DNA from: Zopfochytrium polystomum
Taxonomy: Eukaryota; Chytridiomycota; Chytridiomycetes; Chytridiales; Chytridiaceae
Length of the DNA: 64,000 bases
NCBI GenBank assembly: GCA_025765615.1
Contig: JAIVFJ010000213.1
Coordinates: 1 to 64,000 of the forward strand
Direction of reading: 5' to 3'
Position numbers and translations under genes: made by a program. The notes below the pieces were generated by a model. It did no database searches, was not told where the DNA came from, and saw only the letters and a program-made list of their open reading frames with translations. This document shows positions 44,442 through 56,100 of this stretch, piece by piece (within the stretch, counting starts at the first letter, position 1; every line of letters begins with the position of its first letter).

Positions 44442-44930
44442 TCAGCACCCAGACGATCCATTCGAAACAAGTGTGACCGTCGCGCTTCCGCTCCCATCTG
44501 CAAACGAGGCCTTGACTGGTCCTCCCGAACCGACCTTGACAGCTTGCATGCCGGCAGCTCCACCTTGCTGCTGCTGCTGCTGCTGCTGTCCGTTCCCCGC
44601 TGCCTTCCCACCGTTCGCGCCCGTGGCCGGCTTGGCGATGCTGACCTGGCACGACGCGCCGGCGTCGTCGTTGGCCTGGATCGAGATGGCGAAGGGCGCG
44701 GTGCCGAGGGCTGGGCAGGCGGTGTTTTGCGTGTTTTTGGTGACGCAGCGGGCTGTGCGGCCGTCGGACGTGGTCACGGACCAGGTGTGGCAGACCGTGG
44801 TGGCGGCTGGAGCGGGGGCGGCCGGGGCGGCGCGCGGGGTGAGGTCGACCGGGGTGGCTGTCGCACCGGGGAAGGTGAGGGCGTGGAGCACAGCGACGGC
44901 GGCGGGGGCGAAGAGGACGGTGAGTTTCAT
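44442..44930 (-). CDS. Small secreted protein, copy 1
   Basis: An intronless 162-residue protein starting MKLTVLFAPAAVAVLHALTF, a signal peptide. The mature part starts near ATPVDLTPRAAPAAP and has four cysteines (TVCHTW, TARCVTK, NTACPALG, ASCQVS) plus a C-terminal Cys, a Gln8 run from CAG/CTG repeats and a Gly/Ser-rich end. It is likely extracellular or wall-associated. A TATA box (TATAAATA, 45045-45038) lies about 110 bp upstream of the start. Copy 2 at 47110 is more than 90% identical over the mature protein, including flanks. I do not recognise the family. Confidence 0.75.
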   Translation of the reverse strand: MKLTVLFAPAAVAVLHALTFPGATATPVDLTPRAAPAAPAPAATTVCHTWSVTTSDGRTARCVTKNTQNTACPALGTAPFAISIQANDDAGASCQVSIAKPATGANGGKAAGNGQQQQQQQQGGAAGMQAVKVGSGGPVKASFADGSGSATVTLVSNGSSGC

Positions 44931-45333
44931 GGTTGGGTTCGGACTTTGGAAGAGGGCTGGTGAGGAGGGCTTTGAAGCTTTCGTGGTTTTCAGGTAGGGT
45001 TAAAGAATGCTTTTCGTGGTGCAAGAGGGGGGCGACGTATTTATATGGGGCAGGGAGGCGAAGCAAGTTAGCGGCCGAGCTCGCTCATCCGTAAATTGGT
45101 TTTTTCTGCGCTCTGCGAGAAAAAAGAGACGCGCCAAGACAACTGACAATTTGTTGCGATTTGTGTCAAATCGAAAATGGTCAGATGAGCCGCATTCGAT
45201 CGCGCGCGCAGAAAAGCCGGGCCGCCAAGACTCTCAGCCACTCCTCGCCCTCGCCCTCAAAGCAAAAAGAGCTGGGCTGACCGTGACGTACGTCTCGCGC
45301 GTGAAAATCAAGCGGGCGGCACACGAAAAGCTT

Positions 45334-45379
45334 ATTAGCTAATGAAGCCCGCCAAGGCGCCAAGAGTTCTCGCGGCAAA
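45334..45379 (-). promoter_or_regulatory. Shared upstream module, copy 2
   Basis: ATTAGCTAAT (45334-45343), GAAGCC, GGCGCCAAG (45356-45364) and CTCGCGGCAAA (45369-45379). It is about 400 bp upstream of the small secreted gene on the minus strand. Confidence 0.45.
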
Positions 45380-45662
45380 TGGCCGTTTTCCATTTGTGCA
45401 CACCTGCAGGGGTGGCGGCAATAATTGGCGTCTGGATGCTTGTTGAGTTTCCACCAAAATCTCATTCTCCTGGTGGTTCCCATACTGCGTTGGTTTGCTT
45501 TTTTTTTTTTTGCGGCGTTCAGCTCCTCCATACCAACTAAAAAGAAGGAGAACGAAGAGAAAACGTGCCCATTTCCACGCAAATATTCCGTACCACTCAG
45601 TGCAGATTAACAAAAAGTAAAGTCTAGTACGAAAACGCCGCGGCTCCCGAAGCGCCAATGCT

Positions 45663-46253
45663 CTACCCCGAGACCCATCGGCTCTTGGGATCGAGCAGGA
45701 ACGCGGCGGCGGCGGCGGCCTGTTCCGACTTCACCAAACCACGTGACCTGCGGCTCTCTCGTCCATTCCGGGGAGCCATCATATCTGTCTTTGTCAATCC
45801 AGGCAGCACGGCGTTCATCCTGACCTTGCGCGGCCCGAGGTGCCCTAAGGTTGTGTAACCAGGGAACGGAGTGCGCGTGATTACAGACGAGATATTGAAG
45901 ATGCTGCCTTCGTTCGGATGTGCGTAACCGCCGCCAGGGTGACAAAGAGGAACGACAAAACGTTCGCCGCGATGGTTCTCTCGATGACCACGAAGGGCGC
46001 AGTGACCGGGACCGGCTCGCTGATGGCGGCGTTGTTGACGAGGCCCGTGATCTTGCTAAAGCGCGCTACCGTCTCGTCAATGAGCTTCGTCGCGCCTTCT
46101 GGGGTCGACGGCCGACGTGCCAGGACGAGGGCGGCAGCGGCAGCGGAAGCCTTGTAGTTGACGACAACGGCGGTGGATTTGTGGGCCACCTGCTTGGCGA
46201 TGGCGGCGCCGATCTCCTGTGCGGCGCCCGTGATGAGGATGACACGATGAAAG
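45663..46253 (-). pseudogene. Short-chain dehydrogenase/reductase, broken
   Basis: The N-terminus has the Rossmann signature VILITGAAQEIGAAIAKQ and AVVVNYKASAAAA, then a deletion, then GATKLIDETVARFSKITGLV and the NNAA motif. A frame change near 45900 leads into NISSVITRTPFPGYTTLG, followed directly by PRKVRMNAVLPGLTKTDM. The catalytic YxxxK segment that belongs between these two is missing, and a stop follows at 45663. An enzyme without that segment would not work. It lies between the two copies of the secreted-protein gene. Confidence 0.8.
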
Positions 46254-46284
46254 GATAAGATTACTGAGTGAAAGTCCCGCGTAT

Positions 46285-46285
<1 letters not shown>

Positions 46286-46319
<34 letters not shown>
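46286..46319. repeat. (GT)n microsatellite
   Basis: Seventeen GT units just upstream of the broken dehydrogenase. Confidence 0.95.
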
Positions 46320-46322
<3 letters not shown>

Positions 46323-47109
46323 TAGGTAAGAGCAAGAGTTTGGTGAGGCTGCAAAATTCCACGGCAGGCAGGAACCGAGAGGATGGGGGGAGATATGAAG
46401 TGTTTTTGACCAGCAACAGTGGCCGCGGGGGGTTTTATATCCAATACTGAGGTTGCCCGTTTCGGTTGCAAGCGTCGCGACGCTCCGCCGCCTTCCCTTC
46501 CACGCACGGCTTTGGTTTTTTGGTTTTGCAATTTAATAAACTCGAACAGCATTTTGGGTTCAATTGCGGATTGATGCCCGCGATTTTTTTTTTTTTTTTG
46601 TTTTTTTGTCGCACCGTTTCGTATGTCATCTAAGGATCCAGTTAATGCATGCGGCGGAGGGGAATGGTGTGAAGAGTGCGACCTTTCAAATCGTTCGGCC
46701 GCGGGCTAACGAATTCCCCGAAACCACCGCCAACACGCAAAAAAATGGCGCTGCTGTTTACTTCAACGCATTGGAATCAGGTAGCCGAAGGAGAGGAGGC
46801 GAAGTCAACCGACTCGTCATTTTATTTTGGCTCCGGCTTTCACGAGGAGCGCCCGATTCCGCTAGTTTCAATGGAGACGGGAGGAGGTCGGCCCAGCGTG
46901 CCTCCAAGTCCAAACGAAACTGCATGTTGAAAGGAAACTGAAGCAAAAAAGATGCGAGGAGCAGAGTAAAAGACCGAGACTGGGATGGGGAGCGGAGCGA
47001 ACTTTCAAGCAGTGCAAGGGACAAGGGGTCGGAGTGGGAACATACTGTGATAAAACCAACAGAAAAAAAAACGAGTTTTGCGATGGTGCTTTACAAAGGA
47101 TGAACCGAC
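46320..47109. other. Intergenic region
   Basis: No gene is seen. From about 46800 it is the duplicated 3' flank of the small secreted gene. Confidence 0.5.
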
Positions 47110-47598
47110 TCAGCACCCAGACGATCCATTCGAAACAAGCGTGACCGTCGCGCTTCCGCTCCCATCCGCAAACGCGGCCTTGACCGGTCCTCCCGAACCG
47201 ACCTTGACAGCCTGCATGCCGGCAGCTCCACCTTGCTGCTGCTGCTGCTGCTGCTGTCCGTTCCCCGCTGCGTTCCCACCGTTCGCGCCCGTGGCCGGCT
47301 TGGCGATGCTGACCTGGCACGACGCGCCGGCGTCGTCGTTGGCTTGGATCGAGATGGCGAAGGGCGCGGTGCCGAGGGCGGGGCAGGCGGTGTTTTGCGA
47401 GTTTTTGGTGACGCAGCGGGCTGTGCGGCCGTCGGACGTGGTCACGGACCAGGTGTGGCAGACCGTGGCGGCGGCTGGAGCGGCGGGGGCGGCGGGGGCG
47501 GCGCGCGGGGTGAGGTCGACCGGGGTGGCTGTCGCACAGGGGGAGGTGAGAGCGAGGATTAGAGCGACGGCGGGGGCGAAGAGGGCGGTGAATTTCAT
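47110..47598 (-). CDS. Small secreted protein, copy 2
   Basis: Intronless, 162 residues, MKFTALFAPAVALILALTSP signal peptide, then the same mature sequence as copy 1 with few substitutions (for example NSQNTAC for NTQNTAC, KAAFADG for KASFADG). All cysteines and the Gln run are conserved. The signal peptide is the most diverged part. A TATA box (47706-47699) lies in the same place as in copy 1. The two copies are direct repeats of about 1.3 kb, 2.7 kb apart, with the dehydrogenase relic between. Confidence 0.75.
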   Translation of the reverse strand: MKFTALFAPAVALILALTSPCATATPVDLTPRAAPAAPAAPAAATVCHTWSVTTSDGRTARCVTKNSQNTACPALGTAPFAISIQANDDAGASCQVSIAKPATGANGGNAAGNGQQQQQQQQGGAAGMQAVKVGSGGPVKAAFADGSGSATVTLVSNGSSGC

Positions 47599-47964
47599 GG
47601 TTGGCTTTGGACTTGGGCAAAAGGCTATCAGGAGCTTTGGAGGTTGTTTTTCAAGTTGGGTTAAAGAATGCTTTTCGTGGTGCAAGAGGGGAGCGACGTA
47701 TTTATATGGGGGCAGGGAGGCAAAGCAAGCAGACAGCAGAGCTCGAATCTCTCTAAATTGATTTTTTCCGGCTTCGCGCGAAAAATGAGACGCAGCCAAG
47801 ACAACTCGTTCTCCAAGATTTTTGCCAATTTGTAGAAGTTTGTGTCCAAATCGAAAATGGTCAGATGAGCCGCGTTCGAGAGCGCAGAAGAGTCGGGCGG
47901 CCAAGAATCTCAGCCACGGCCCCCGGCTCAAAGTGGAAAGCGGGTTGTGGAACACGAAAAGCTC

Positions 47965-48010
47965 ATTAGTTAATGATACTGCCAAGACGCCAAGATTTGT
48001 TTCGCGGCAG
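47965..48010 (-). promoter_or_regulatory. Shared upstream module, copy 3
   Basis: ATTAGTTAAT (47965-47974), GACGCCAAG (47985-47993) and TTCGCGGCAG (48001-48010), about 370 bp upstream of copy 2 of the secreted gene. Confidence 0.45.
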
Positions 48011-49295
48011 AAATATCATTTCCTCAATGCACTGGCCGCAAACACAAAGAAATGCTTGTGAGGGTTGGTGAAGTTGATGCAAGTGAAAACAAAGCTCCAA
48101 ACCTGCACCCCTACTACCGATATTCCTTCTAACATCAGCTGAGTCGATGCAAAAGCGCCAAGTCCGACGACGCCTTGGCGCAATCATTCTCTTCTAAATT
48201 ACCAGCCCCTCGTGGTCGACAGCTTCGAGAACAGCTCAGAATGCTCTACTTTCAATGTTCTTTTGGGTTGATAATTAAGTTATATTCGCATGGAGGGTCA
48301 ACGAAATCCAAAATATCTCATCTAAAAGCAAACCGTGTTTGCAGCGAAAAAAAGAAGAAAAATCACGCTATTAATTCAACTGTGTTGCAGAAGCGGATAA
48401 CTGCGAGTAGGCGTGGGTCAAGCGATTTCCAAGCATTGCTGTTGAGGCTTCGTCAGCTCTGGGCTTTCAGGCGTCCCAAAGTACTGGAACTTTGGCTACA
48501 CTTTTTAATTAATTGGTTTGCAGGTTGGAAGTTATTCTGCTTCTGATAGGGAATTCGTCGATCGCCCACGTACAGGCGTGCCTTTGCAGGTTGAGTCTCG
48601 ACAAACTTGCTTGCCCACGCCACCCTCAACGTCGCCGCCGCTGTCGACGATCGATTCACCCGCCCAGCCCCTGATCGACCTTGTCGCCGGCGCCTTTTCC
48701 TACTCCGACGCCATTGCGGCGCCTAGAAGGCCAGGACCTCGCCCCACTCCCGCCGACTGGCGACGCCTTTGAAAACCTTCGTGCCGCACGAAGGAGCCCA
48801 CTTGCAAGCCCGAGCTCCCTCGCAATCGCGAACAGAATCGAAGGTCGAAGAGGTCGTTTTGCACACAAACGACAGGAAAAGTGCACAGCGTGCTTGCAGT
48901 TAAGTACTTGCACTGCTCCTTGGTTTTCGTGTGTCGGTCGGATTTTCACGGAGACGATTAGCCGATTGGCTTTGGCAGCCCAAGGGACAGAAGAGAAGGA
49001 GTGAGAGACAGAAGAGGGAGAGACAGAGAGACAGATAGAGAGAGGCGAGAAAGTGGGAAAGAAAGAAAGAAAGAAAGAAAGAAAGAAAAGGTTCTTGCGC
49101 AAGTTCCGCCAGAAAGATTTGTGAGAAGACAAAGCCGTCGCTGACGCTGCCCGATAGCATGCAATTTTTTTTCCTTTCTTCCTTCTTTGTTTGTTATTTG
49201 CTTTCGGTGAATAAACTATTCGAGGGCGAGGAAGGCGCATAACAAAATAACAAAAAAGAAAGGGCTAAAAACAGCCGAATTGAGCCGAGAACGGG
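48011..49295. other. Intergenic region
   Basis: No gene is recognised. It includes an (AAAG)n repeat at 49062-49090 and purine-rich GAGA stretches from 49000. Confidence 0.4.
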
Positions 49296-49490
49296 ACACA
49301 GTGAGATTGGGAGAGAGAGGGTGTGTGTGTGCAGTGACAGCGAGAGATAGAAGAGAGAGATTGAGAGAGAGACAGGGACAGAGAGAGAGAAAGGGAAAGA
49401 GAGAGAGAGACAGAGAGATAGAGAGAGAGAGAAGGCGTTGAGACAGGGACTCGGAGCGGGAGAAGGAGGAGGATCGCCGAGAGTATATAT
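49296..49490 (+). promoter_or_regulatory. GA-tract plus TATA promoter of the MFS gene
   Basis: GAGAGA-rich purine strand at 49305-49430, then TATATATA at 49483-49490, about 175 bp before the ATG. The same purine-tract/TATA order precedes the cysteine-rich gene at 57203. Confidence 0.5.
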
Positions 49491-49662
49491 ACACACAGCA
49501 CCTTGATATCCCCCGCTTCACCAAGTCATCTCTCAAAATCTAGATTCGCCCAATAGTGAACGACCAAACGGAGGCAGCCTACCCGCGCGCCACCTCGCTT
49601 CTTCACCATTGGCTTCACATCACGATCTCAGCCTCATCCTGTTCCTCACCCACAAAGTCATC

Positions 49663-51476
49663 ATGCCCTCTCCTGAGCTCCCTCCATTGAACTTCGCCAC
49701 CGCCAACGCCGACGCCTCCAACCACAACGACGATGCACTGAACCGTCCACCGTCGCGGGGGTCGGTAGCCTCTACTCATGTTGCCGAACCGTTTCCGTCA
49801 GTGTCTTCGGAATCAGATCCAAAGAAGGCGTCACATGAAGTCGCCGTGGATGTCAATGAGACGAACGTTGTAAGTTTCTCGGGCGCGTCGGCCCAGCGCT
49901 GACAAACGATTTTTCATCGCGGCTAACATATCCCTCGTTCTCTGTTCTCAATCGCTGCTCAGGTCGACTGGGATGGACCGGAAGACCCAGAAAACCCAAG
50001 AAACTGGTCGAAACTAAGAAAATGGATCGGTGTCGCCATTGTGGGCATTTTCACGCTAATGACCGCAATGGGCTCGTCCGTCGTCGCCCCCTCCGTTCCT
50101 TACATCGCCATTGGTATGCTTTGCACCCTTTGCGTAATCGACCGAAATTTTGACCTTTTTGGCCTCACAAAAGACCTCAGCGCGTCCACGACCCTCCAAA
50201 AAGAAATGATCATCTCAATCTATGTGCTATCCTTTGGTCTTGGTCCTCTACTCGTTGGCCCCCTCTCGGAAATCTACGGCCGTCGATGGCTCATGATCAT
50301 CTGCAACGCCGCTTTCCTCGTGTTCAACATTGCCTGCTCCTTTGCCACTTCATACACACAGATGCTGATCTTCCGTTTCTTGGCTGCCCTTGGTGGCAGC
50401 GGTCCCATTGCGGTACGTTTCTATTTCTTTATCACTGCTTTTGTAACTTTTGCTCATAAACCTCAAAACTGCAGATTGGTGCCGGCGTCATCAGCGACAT
50501 GTTCTCCCCCAAAGAGTTTGGCGTCGCCGTCAACATGTACTCGCTCGCGCCACTTCTCGGCCCCGCGGTGGGTCCCCTCATCGGCTCCCTCATCACCCAG
50601 AACTCGTCGTGGCACTGGGTGTTCCACTTTATCAGCATCTGCGACGCGGTGGCGCTTGTCTTTGGCTTCTTCTACCTCAAAGAGTCGTACGCGCCGGCAA
50701 TCCTCGAGTCCAAAGCCGCGCGGCTGCGCAAGACCACTGGCAACGACGCGCTGGTCGCCGCCGGCGGCGGCACGTCGAGCAAGAGCTTCGCGACGGTGCT
50801 CGCAGAGTCGATCAAGCGTCCCTTCGTCCTCCTCTTTACTCAACCCATCGTCATGATCATCTCGCTCTACATGGCGTACCTCTACGGCATCCTTTACCTC
50901 GTCATCGCAACCTTCACTCAGCTCTGGGTGGTCCGCTACCACGAGACCCTCTCCATCTCGGGTCTCCACTACCTCGCGCTCGGCATCGGCCTCCTCGGCG
51001 GCACCCTCGCCTCCGGGCCGGTCATGGACCGCATCTACCTCAACCTGCGCGAGAAAAACGGCGGCGTCGGGGTGCCCGAGCACCGTCTCCCGATCACGAT
51101 CCCTCTCTCCTTCGTACTCCCGATCGGGCTCTTCATGTACGGGTGGACGGCGCAGCAAGGGGTGTTCTGGCTCGCGCCGGACGTGGGGATGATGCTGTTT
51201 GGGCTGGCGTTCACGATCGAGTTCCAGGCGCTGGCAGTGTACGTCGTGGACGGGTACCGGCGGTACGCCGCCAGCGCCATGGCCGCGGCGTCGTTCCTGC
51301 GCTCGGTCGCTGGCTTCGCGTTCCCGCTGTTTGCGCAGGACATGTACGACAAGCTCGACTACGGGTGGGGGAACTCGGTGCTGGGGTTTGTCGCGGTCGC
51401 GTGCATCCCGGCGTCGTTCTTGCTGTACAAGTACGGCGGGTGGCTGCGCAGCCGCAGCTCGTACGCCGCTGGATAA
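49663..51476 (+). CDS. Major facilitator superfamily drug:H+ antiporter (DHA1 type)
   Basis: Four exons: 49663-49869, 49963-50113, 50174-50412 and 50475-51476. After a hydrophilic, Ser-rich N-terminus comes VDWDGPEDPENPRNWS, the entry signature of fungal DHA1 transporters. Twelve hydrophobic segments follow, with motif A as GPLSEIYGRRW between segments 2 and 3, FRFLAALGGSGPIA, MYSLAPLLGPAVGPLIGSL (motif C-like, between segments 5 and 6), and HYLALGIGLLGGTLASGP in the second half. Such proteins at the plasma membrane export drugs, polyamines or secondary metabolites. The length (about 530) is normal. The start at 49663 gives the usual acidic leader; an earlier codon is less likely. Confidence 0.92.
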
Positions 51477-52562
51477 TGATATGGGCTGAAATGTTCTTGA
51501 GACTGACTTCTTTTTTATCGAACCTTTATCCTTTTTAACTTACAACAAAAATGTTTTGGAATCCGTTACAGGGTCCATCTTCACTCGTACTACTTCTCTG
51601 TTGGCTTCTGCATCATCGTATGCACAATATATGACCACGGGATGTCACTGTCTCCCTCATACTCATATGAAACCTGCTCGCGCAACTGGCTATCTCGCGC
51701 TAAACTCATCGAAACTTCACCTTGTCGCTTGATATGTATATGGGCTAGTGAAACCAGGTTCTGGCGGGTTGGGGCTCGAAGTGGTATTGCACGAGACAAA
51801 TTTTGTTAGACAATTTCAAGTTCGGCGCTGGACCAATTTCGGATTTGTCAGATGGATCTCCTAGTTGATGAAGAATCTCACACCGGGCGGATAATGTTGA
51901 TATCTGGGACCTCCAAGCTCAGTAACAACTGTACCGAGGTGCACTCAGGCAGGTCCCAATAAATAAGCGCATTCTGGTTCGGCGAATTTTCCTGATTAAG
52001 GGGTTGGCACGGTTTGATGAAGAACAAGGCCACTTCACGCCATGTGGCCATGCCACCCCGGTGCCTGGCCTAGCTTTGCATGGTGCCGCCCCGCAGTCAT
52101 GCCAATTCACTTTCGCGTGAATTTGGATTGGATCTTGTTGGGGTTGAGTGCTTCTGCCACTATCAGCGAGAAAATAAAACTTAACAGCTCATCTACTGTT
52201 TGTCATAGATATCGATGCTGTCGCCTGCACCGCAGTTCCTCACACAGAGGACTAGTACTTTCGACCAAGCGTCCACAGTAGATGCAAAATAAGAAGCCTG
52301 CTGAGTAATTCTGGTGAAAAGCGATTGCTCTCCAGACATCCAGCGTCTCTTTGTATAATCTGTGTGCGATTACATGGTTGAACGAGCTCCATCCAGCATT
52401 TCACAAGCCGCATTGGTTCTCAAATTTCAACCCCGTCAACAAACTCTTTATTTAAGATAAACGAGGCTCTAATTAAGCACACATACTTCGTTCCGCCCAA
52501 TACGTCACCCGTCATCGTCAGTGATACAACCTCCATTACGGCGCAGTCCTTAATCTAGCACG
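51477..52562. other. Intergenic region
   Basis: No gene is recognised in about 1.1 kb between convergent genes. Confidence 0.45.
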
Positions 52563-54645
52563 TCACCCGCACCCATCGTCTGTCCTCCTATCCTGCATGG
52601 CGTCCAGCTCCGCCCGCATAAACAGCCTCAAGTACAGCCGGCCCCAGAAGCTCCGCTTCAAGCTGCCCAGGGACGGCACGCCGTTCCACTCCCCCAGAAC
52701 GGACCCGTCCCAGTACCGCTGCGGCTGGCACGGGCCCTTGATCGCCGGCGCCAGCGGTGGCTTTACCCCACCGCACTCCAGTTGCGCCGCAACGGCCTCG
52801 TCCGGATAAACGAACCACCGCAGCCACTCGTGGGCGGGAATGATGCGCTGGCGGTGGCCGTCGTCGCGACTGCGTTTGGGCTCGGCGGCGGCCGCGACGG
52901 CCGCCGCCAGGCAGGTGTCCGCCAGGCACGTGTCTGCCAAGACCGCCGCCCGCCGCAGGTTCTCGCGCCGGTGCGCCGCGAGGTCAAACGCCTCCGCAGC
53001 GGCGGGCGGGAACGCCACGCGGCTGTCCAAATTCAAGGCCGACAGGCGTTTTCTCCGCCGGCAGCAACATCAGCCCACCGTCATCGCCTCGGGGTTCCGC
53101 CCTGTGCCTCCAAGCGCCTGTTCGCGGGTCGAAGCGGTAGTCCGGGAGAAGCCGCCATCCGTGGGTCGCGACGAAATGCACGGCGTCGAGCAAGTACTGT
53201 ACATCCGCGTCGTCGGCAAAGTACGGCACGCCGACGCGGGTCGCTCCCGGTTTGAGGACCTCGTCGCCGGCGACGACGGCGTAGCCGAGTGCGACGATGT
53301 GATTGCGACGGAGGCCGAGCAGGCGGGCGCCGTAGGGTCCTGCGCAGTGGCAGCCGCCGCGGGAGAGCACGCCAAAGAGGTCGTTGAGCAGCGCGCAGAC
53401 AAAGTTGTGGTGGAGGAAGCGGTCACCGAAGCGGACCATGAACGAAAAGATCGGGAGCTGGTGGTGGTGGTCTGGCGCGGATGGGTCGTTGTGGCCGAGG
53501 AGGACGATGTGGTCGTTTTGGGCCAGGGAGCGCCGCACTCGGCGCCCGAGGTCGCGCTCGATGGCTGCGATGCGGGCGGCGCCGACGCGCAGCTTGAGCT
53601 CGATGGCGAGGCCGAGCCGGATGCTACCGAGGATGTCCGGCGTGCCGCCCTCCTCGCGCTCGACGGGGTTGGCGAGGTAGCTGTGTGCCTTTTCTGTGAC
53701 GAACAGCACCGTGCCGCCGCCGGGGGCCGACGGGGGTGCGTTGCGCGGCAGGACGTCCCTCTTGACGATCAGCACCCCGGGCGTCCCTGGCCCTCCCACA
53801 AACTTGTGTCCCGAAAAGAACACTGCGTCTTTGCTCGCGGCGGGGTCGCCGGGCGGGTTCATGTCGATGTCAACGTACGGCGCCGCAGCAGCGTAGTCCC
53901 AAAAGGCTAGCGCGCCGTGCTTGTGGAGCAGTCGCGTGGTGCGGTCGACGTCCGCCAACGCCCCCGTCACGTTCGACGCCGCGGTGAACGCGCCGATCTT
54001 GAGTTTGCGCCCGCGGAACCGAACCAGCTGCTGCTCCAGCTCGGCGTAATCGATCAGCGCGCCAAAGCCGTTTCCTCTGACTGGCCGCGCCTCGGGGATC
54101 TCGACGACGTCTGCGGCAAGCAGCTCCCGCCACGGCAGGAGGTTGGAGTGGTGGGCAAAGGGGCAAGTGAAGATGGCGGGGCGCGAGCTGGGCAGAGAGC
54201 TCCTTGGCATCCTGTCGAGGCCCATGGCCGTAATCAGTTTCGCGACGGCGCCAGTGCAGCCGTGACCGGCAAAGAGGACGACGTCGCGCCGTCCGGGGCC
54301 GTGGCCGCTGATCCAGGCGTTGACAGCCCTGGCAATCGTCTGTCGGGCTTCCTCGCGCAGCGCCGTGGTCTGCAGGCCAGTGATTGAGGTGGTGGTGTGC
54401 GTGTTTCCGTATGTGGGGAGGACGTTGGTTTGGATGAAGGCCTCGACGCACTCGAGGGCCCTGCCGCTGGCAGTGTAGTCTGCGTAGCACTGGGCTGTAG
54501 TCCCAAAGGGCGTGCGAAACAGCGCGTCGCGGCCTATAATTTGCTGGCGGATGTCGGCCAGCAGAGTGTCCGTCTGCTGCTGGTCCTGCTGGTCCTGCTG
54601 GTCCTGCTGTTGGTGGTGCTGCGTATCGGAGCAGTGGGGCTTCAT
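52563..54645 (-). CDS. Class-V PLP-dependent aminotransferase/cysteine-desulfurase-like enzyme (one frameshift)
   Basis: Start chosen at MKPHCSDTQHHQQQ (54645). Visible class-V features: YADYTASGRALECVEAFI, TTTSITGLQTTALREEARQT, HSNLLPWREL, FTAASNVTGALADV, FWDYAAAAPYVDIDMNP (PLP-ring Asp) and FFSGHKFVGGPGTPGVLIV with the PLP-binding Lys in SGHK. The middle includes SRGGCHCAGPYGARLLG, where Cys may be catalytic as in desulfurases. At about 53053 an A4 run carries an apparent one-base shift; the next frame continues with LDSRVAFPPAAAEAFDLAAH and IIPAHEWLRWFVYPDEA to the stop at 52563. Substrate unknown; similar stand-alone proteins occur in fungi. The break is probably an assembly error but could be real. 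Confidence 0.8.
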
Positions 54646-55049
54646 ATTGCAGCGGCTCCTCCTTCCTGCGCGACAAGCAGCAGGCGGCTGTTCCCGGAGG
54701 TTGTGGTAGTGAGTGATGCGAGAGAGCGCTAGTGTAGCAACAAATGCGCGACAAGGGGAGGGGGGGTGGGCGACGAGTGGGTGGAGTGATGGGCGGCTGC
54801 TGGATGTGGCTGGCACAAAAAAGCAGAAATCATATTGTGCTGCCCGTCACGTGACATGTCTAACCACAACAAAAACAAAAAAAAAAAAAATAATAATAAA
54901 AATAAAATCAAGGTTTGCCTTGTGTTGCCCTGGCTGTCTTCGCACACAACGCGCACGAACGGTGCACGAAATGCGCCGTGGCACCACCCCGTTTTTTGGT
55001 TCCGAAAGCCGAAGACCTTCGGGCCGTGAAGACAGCGACCGCAACCCTG
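54646..55049. other. Intergenic region
   Basis: Holds an A-rich tract (54870-54905) and no recognised gene; contains the promoter of the minus-strand PLP enzyme. Confidence 0.45.
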
Positions 55050-55201
55050 CTTCGGGAAAAAGGGTGGTGGAGGCCACCCTTTTTCCACAACTGCGGGCCC
55101 GCCCGGGTGGCGGCGGACTTTGCCGTTCCAGAGAGCGTGGCGATCTTGGACGCGACCGTGCTGGACGACGGCTTCAAGTGGAGTTTCCCCAAGTTGTGCT
55201 A
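55050..55201 (+). pseudogene. C-terminal fragment of the eight-cysteine family
   Basis: HNCGPARVAADFAVPESVAI and DDGFKWSFPKLC match the last 50 residues of the intact genes at 57203 and 60333, including the final Cys and stop. Upstream family sequence is absent. Confidence 0.8.
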
Positions 55202-55559
55202 ATATTGCAGAAAGCTGGTAATGAAGGAAGCCCGCCCCAGCTTAGCGATTTTTGGCGGTAATGTCTGTTGGGAATTGTCTGGCGAATGGGTCATAGGAGT
55301 TGCTTTGAGTTTTTTCCACTTGTTTCTTGCGAACTAACTGATAAGTCTTATATTTTGGACTGCCTTAAGCCTCGCCCAAAGTGTTAAAAGGTGCAAGGTC
55401 TATGAAATATAGCGATCTCATGGCTCACACACTCTTTTCTGATCATCATTTTTACCACCTGCTTTAAAAATTCCAGAATTTTGGGTTGCTGGTAGAGTAG
55501 CCCAAGCAACTTCAAAATTTGGGGCAGTGTCTGTTCCCCTTGCGAACTTTGGCGATCTT

Positions 55560-56100
55560 CTGCAACAACTTGCTACTTGCTCGTCTCTGCTCCTCCCGAC
55601 CCTTGCCGCCTGCGGGGCCTCACTGCCCTCAAAGCCTGCTGCGACGCCCTCAGCACCTTCACCAACGCCGGCTGCTTCTGCAACCCTCTGACCGACTTCT
55701 TGCTGGGCAACGTCCAACGCTCCCCTTGTTCGGAACCTCTCCTGCCATCGGCAACCCTTTCAAAAAAAACTGAATTGTGCACTGCGGGCCGTACACGCAG
55801 AAGACCTACAACGGCGGAACTTGGTCGCTGTCGGACGTCGCCATTGACTCGGCCCACATCCAGAACGCCATCGGGTTCTTGACGACGGTAAACAGCCTCA
55901 ACGCGGACCACTAAGAAGACCAAGGCTGCTTCAACTACACGTCACTGTTGACGAAATGCAAAGAGCTCTTCGATGGGAGCTTCACCACCTCGGTCCTTTT
56001 CGGTGTCGGTCTTTCGACTCGTTCGAGCGCTCGCTGGAGTACCTGTCACTGTTCAACGCCTAGGTCACCGGACATGTGGTGGACCACAACGATCTTGGCT
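55560..56100 (+). pseudogene. N-terminal fragment of the eight-cysteine family
   Basis: Encodes KACCDALSTFTNAGCFCNPL, TDFLLGN and, in other frames, GPYTQKTYNGGTW, SDVAIDSAHIQNAIGF and CFNYTSL, in the same order as the intact genes. Frames break several times, and stops replace codons at about 55912 (TAA) and 56060 (TAG). It is a decayed tandem copy; the C-terminal half is lost. Confidence 0.85.
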
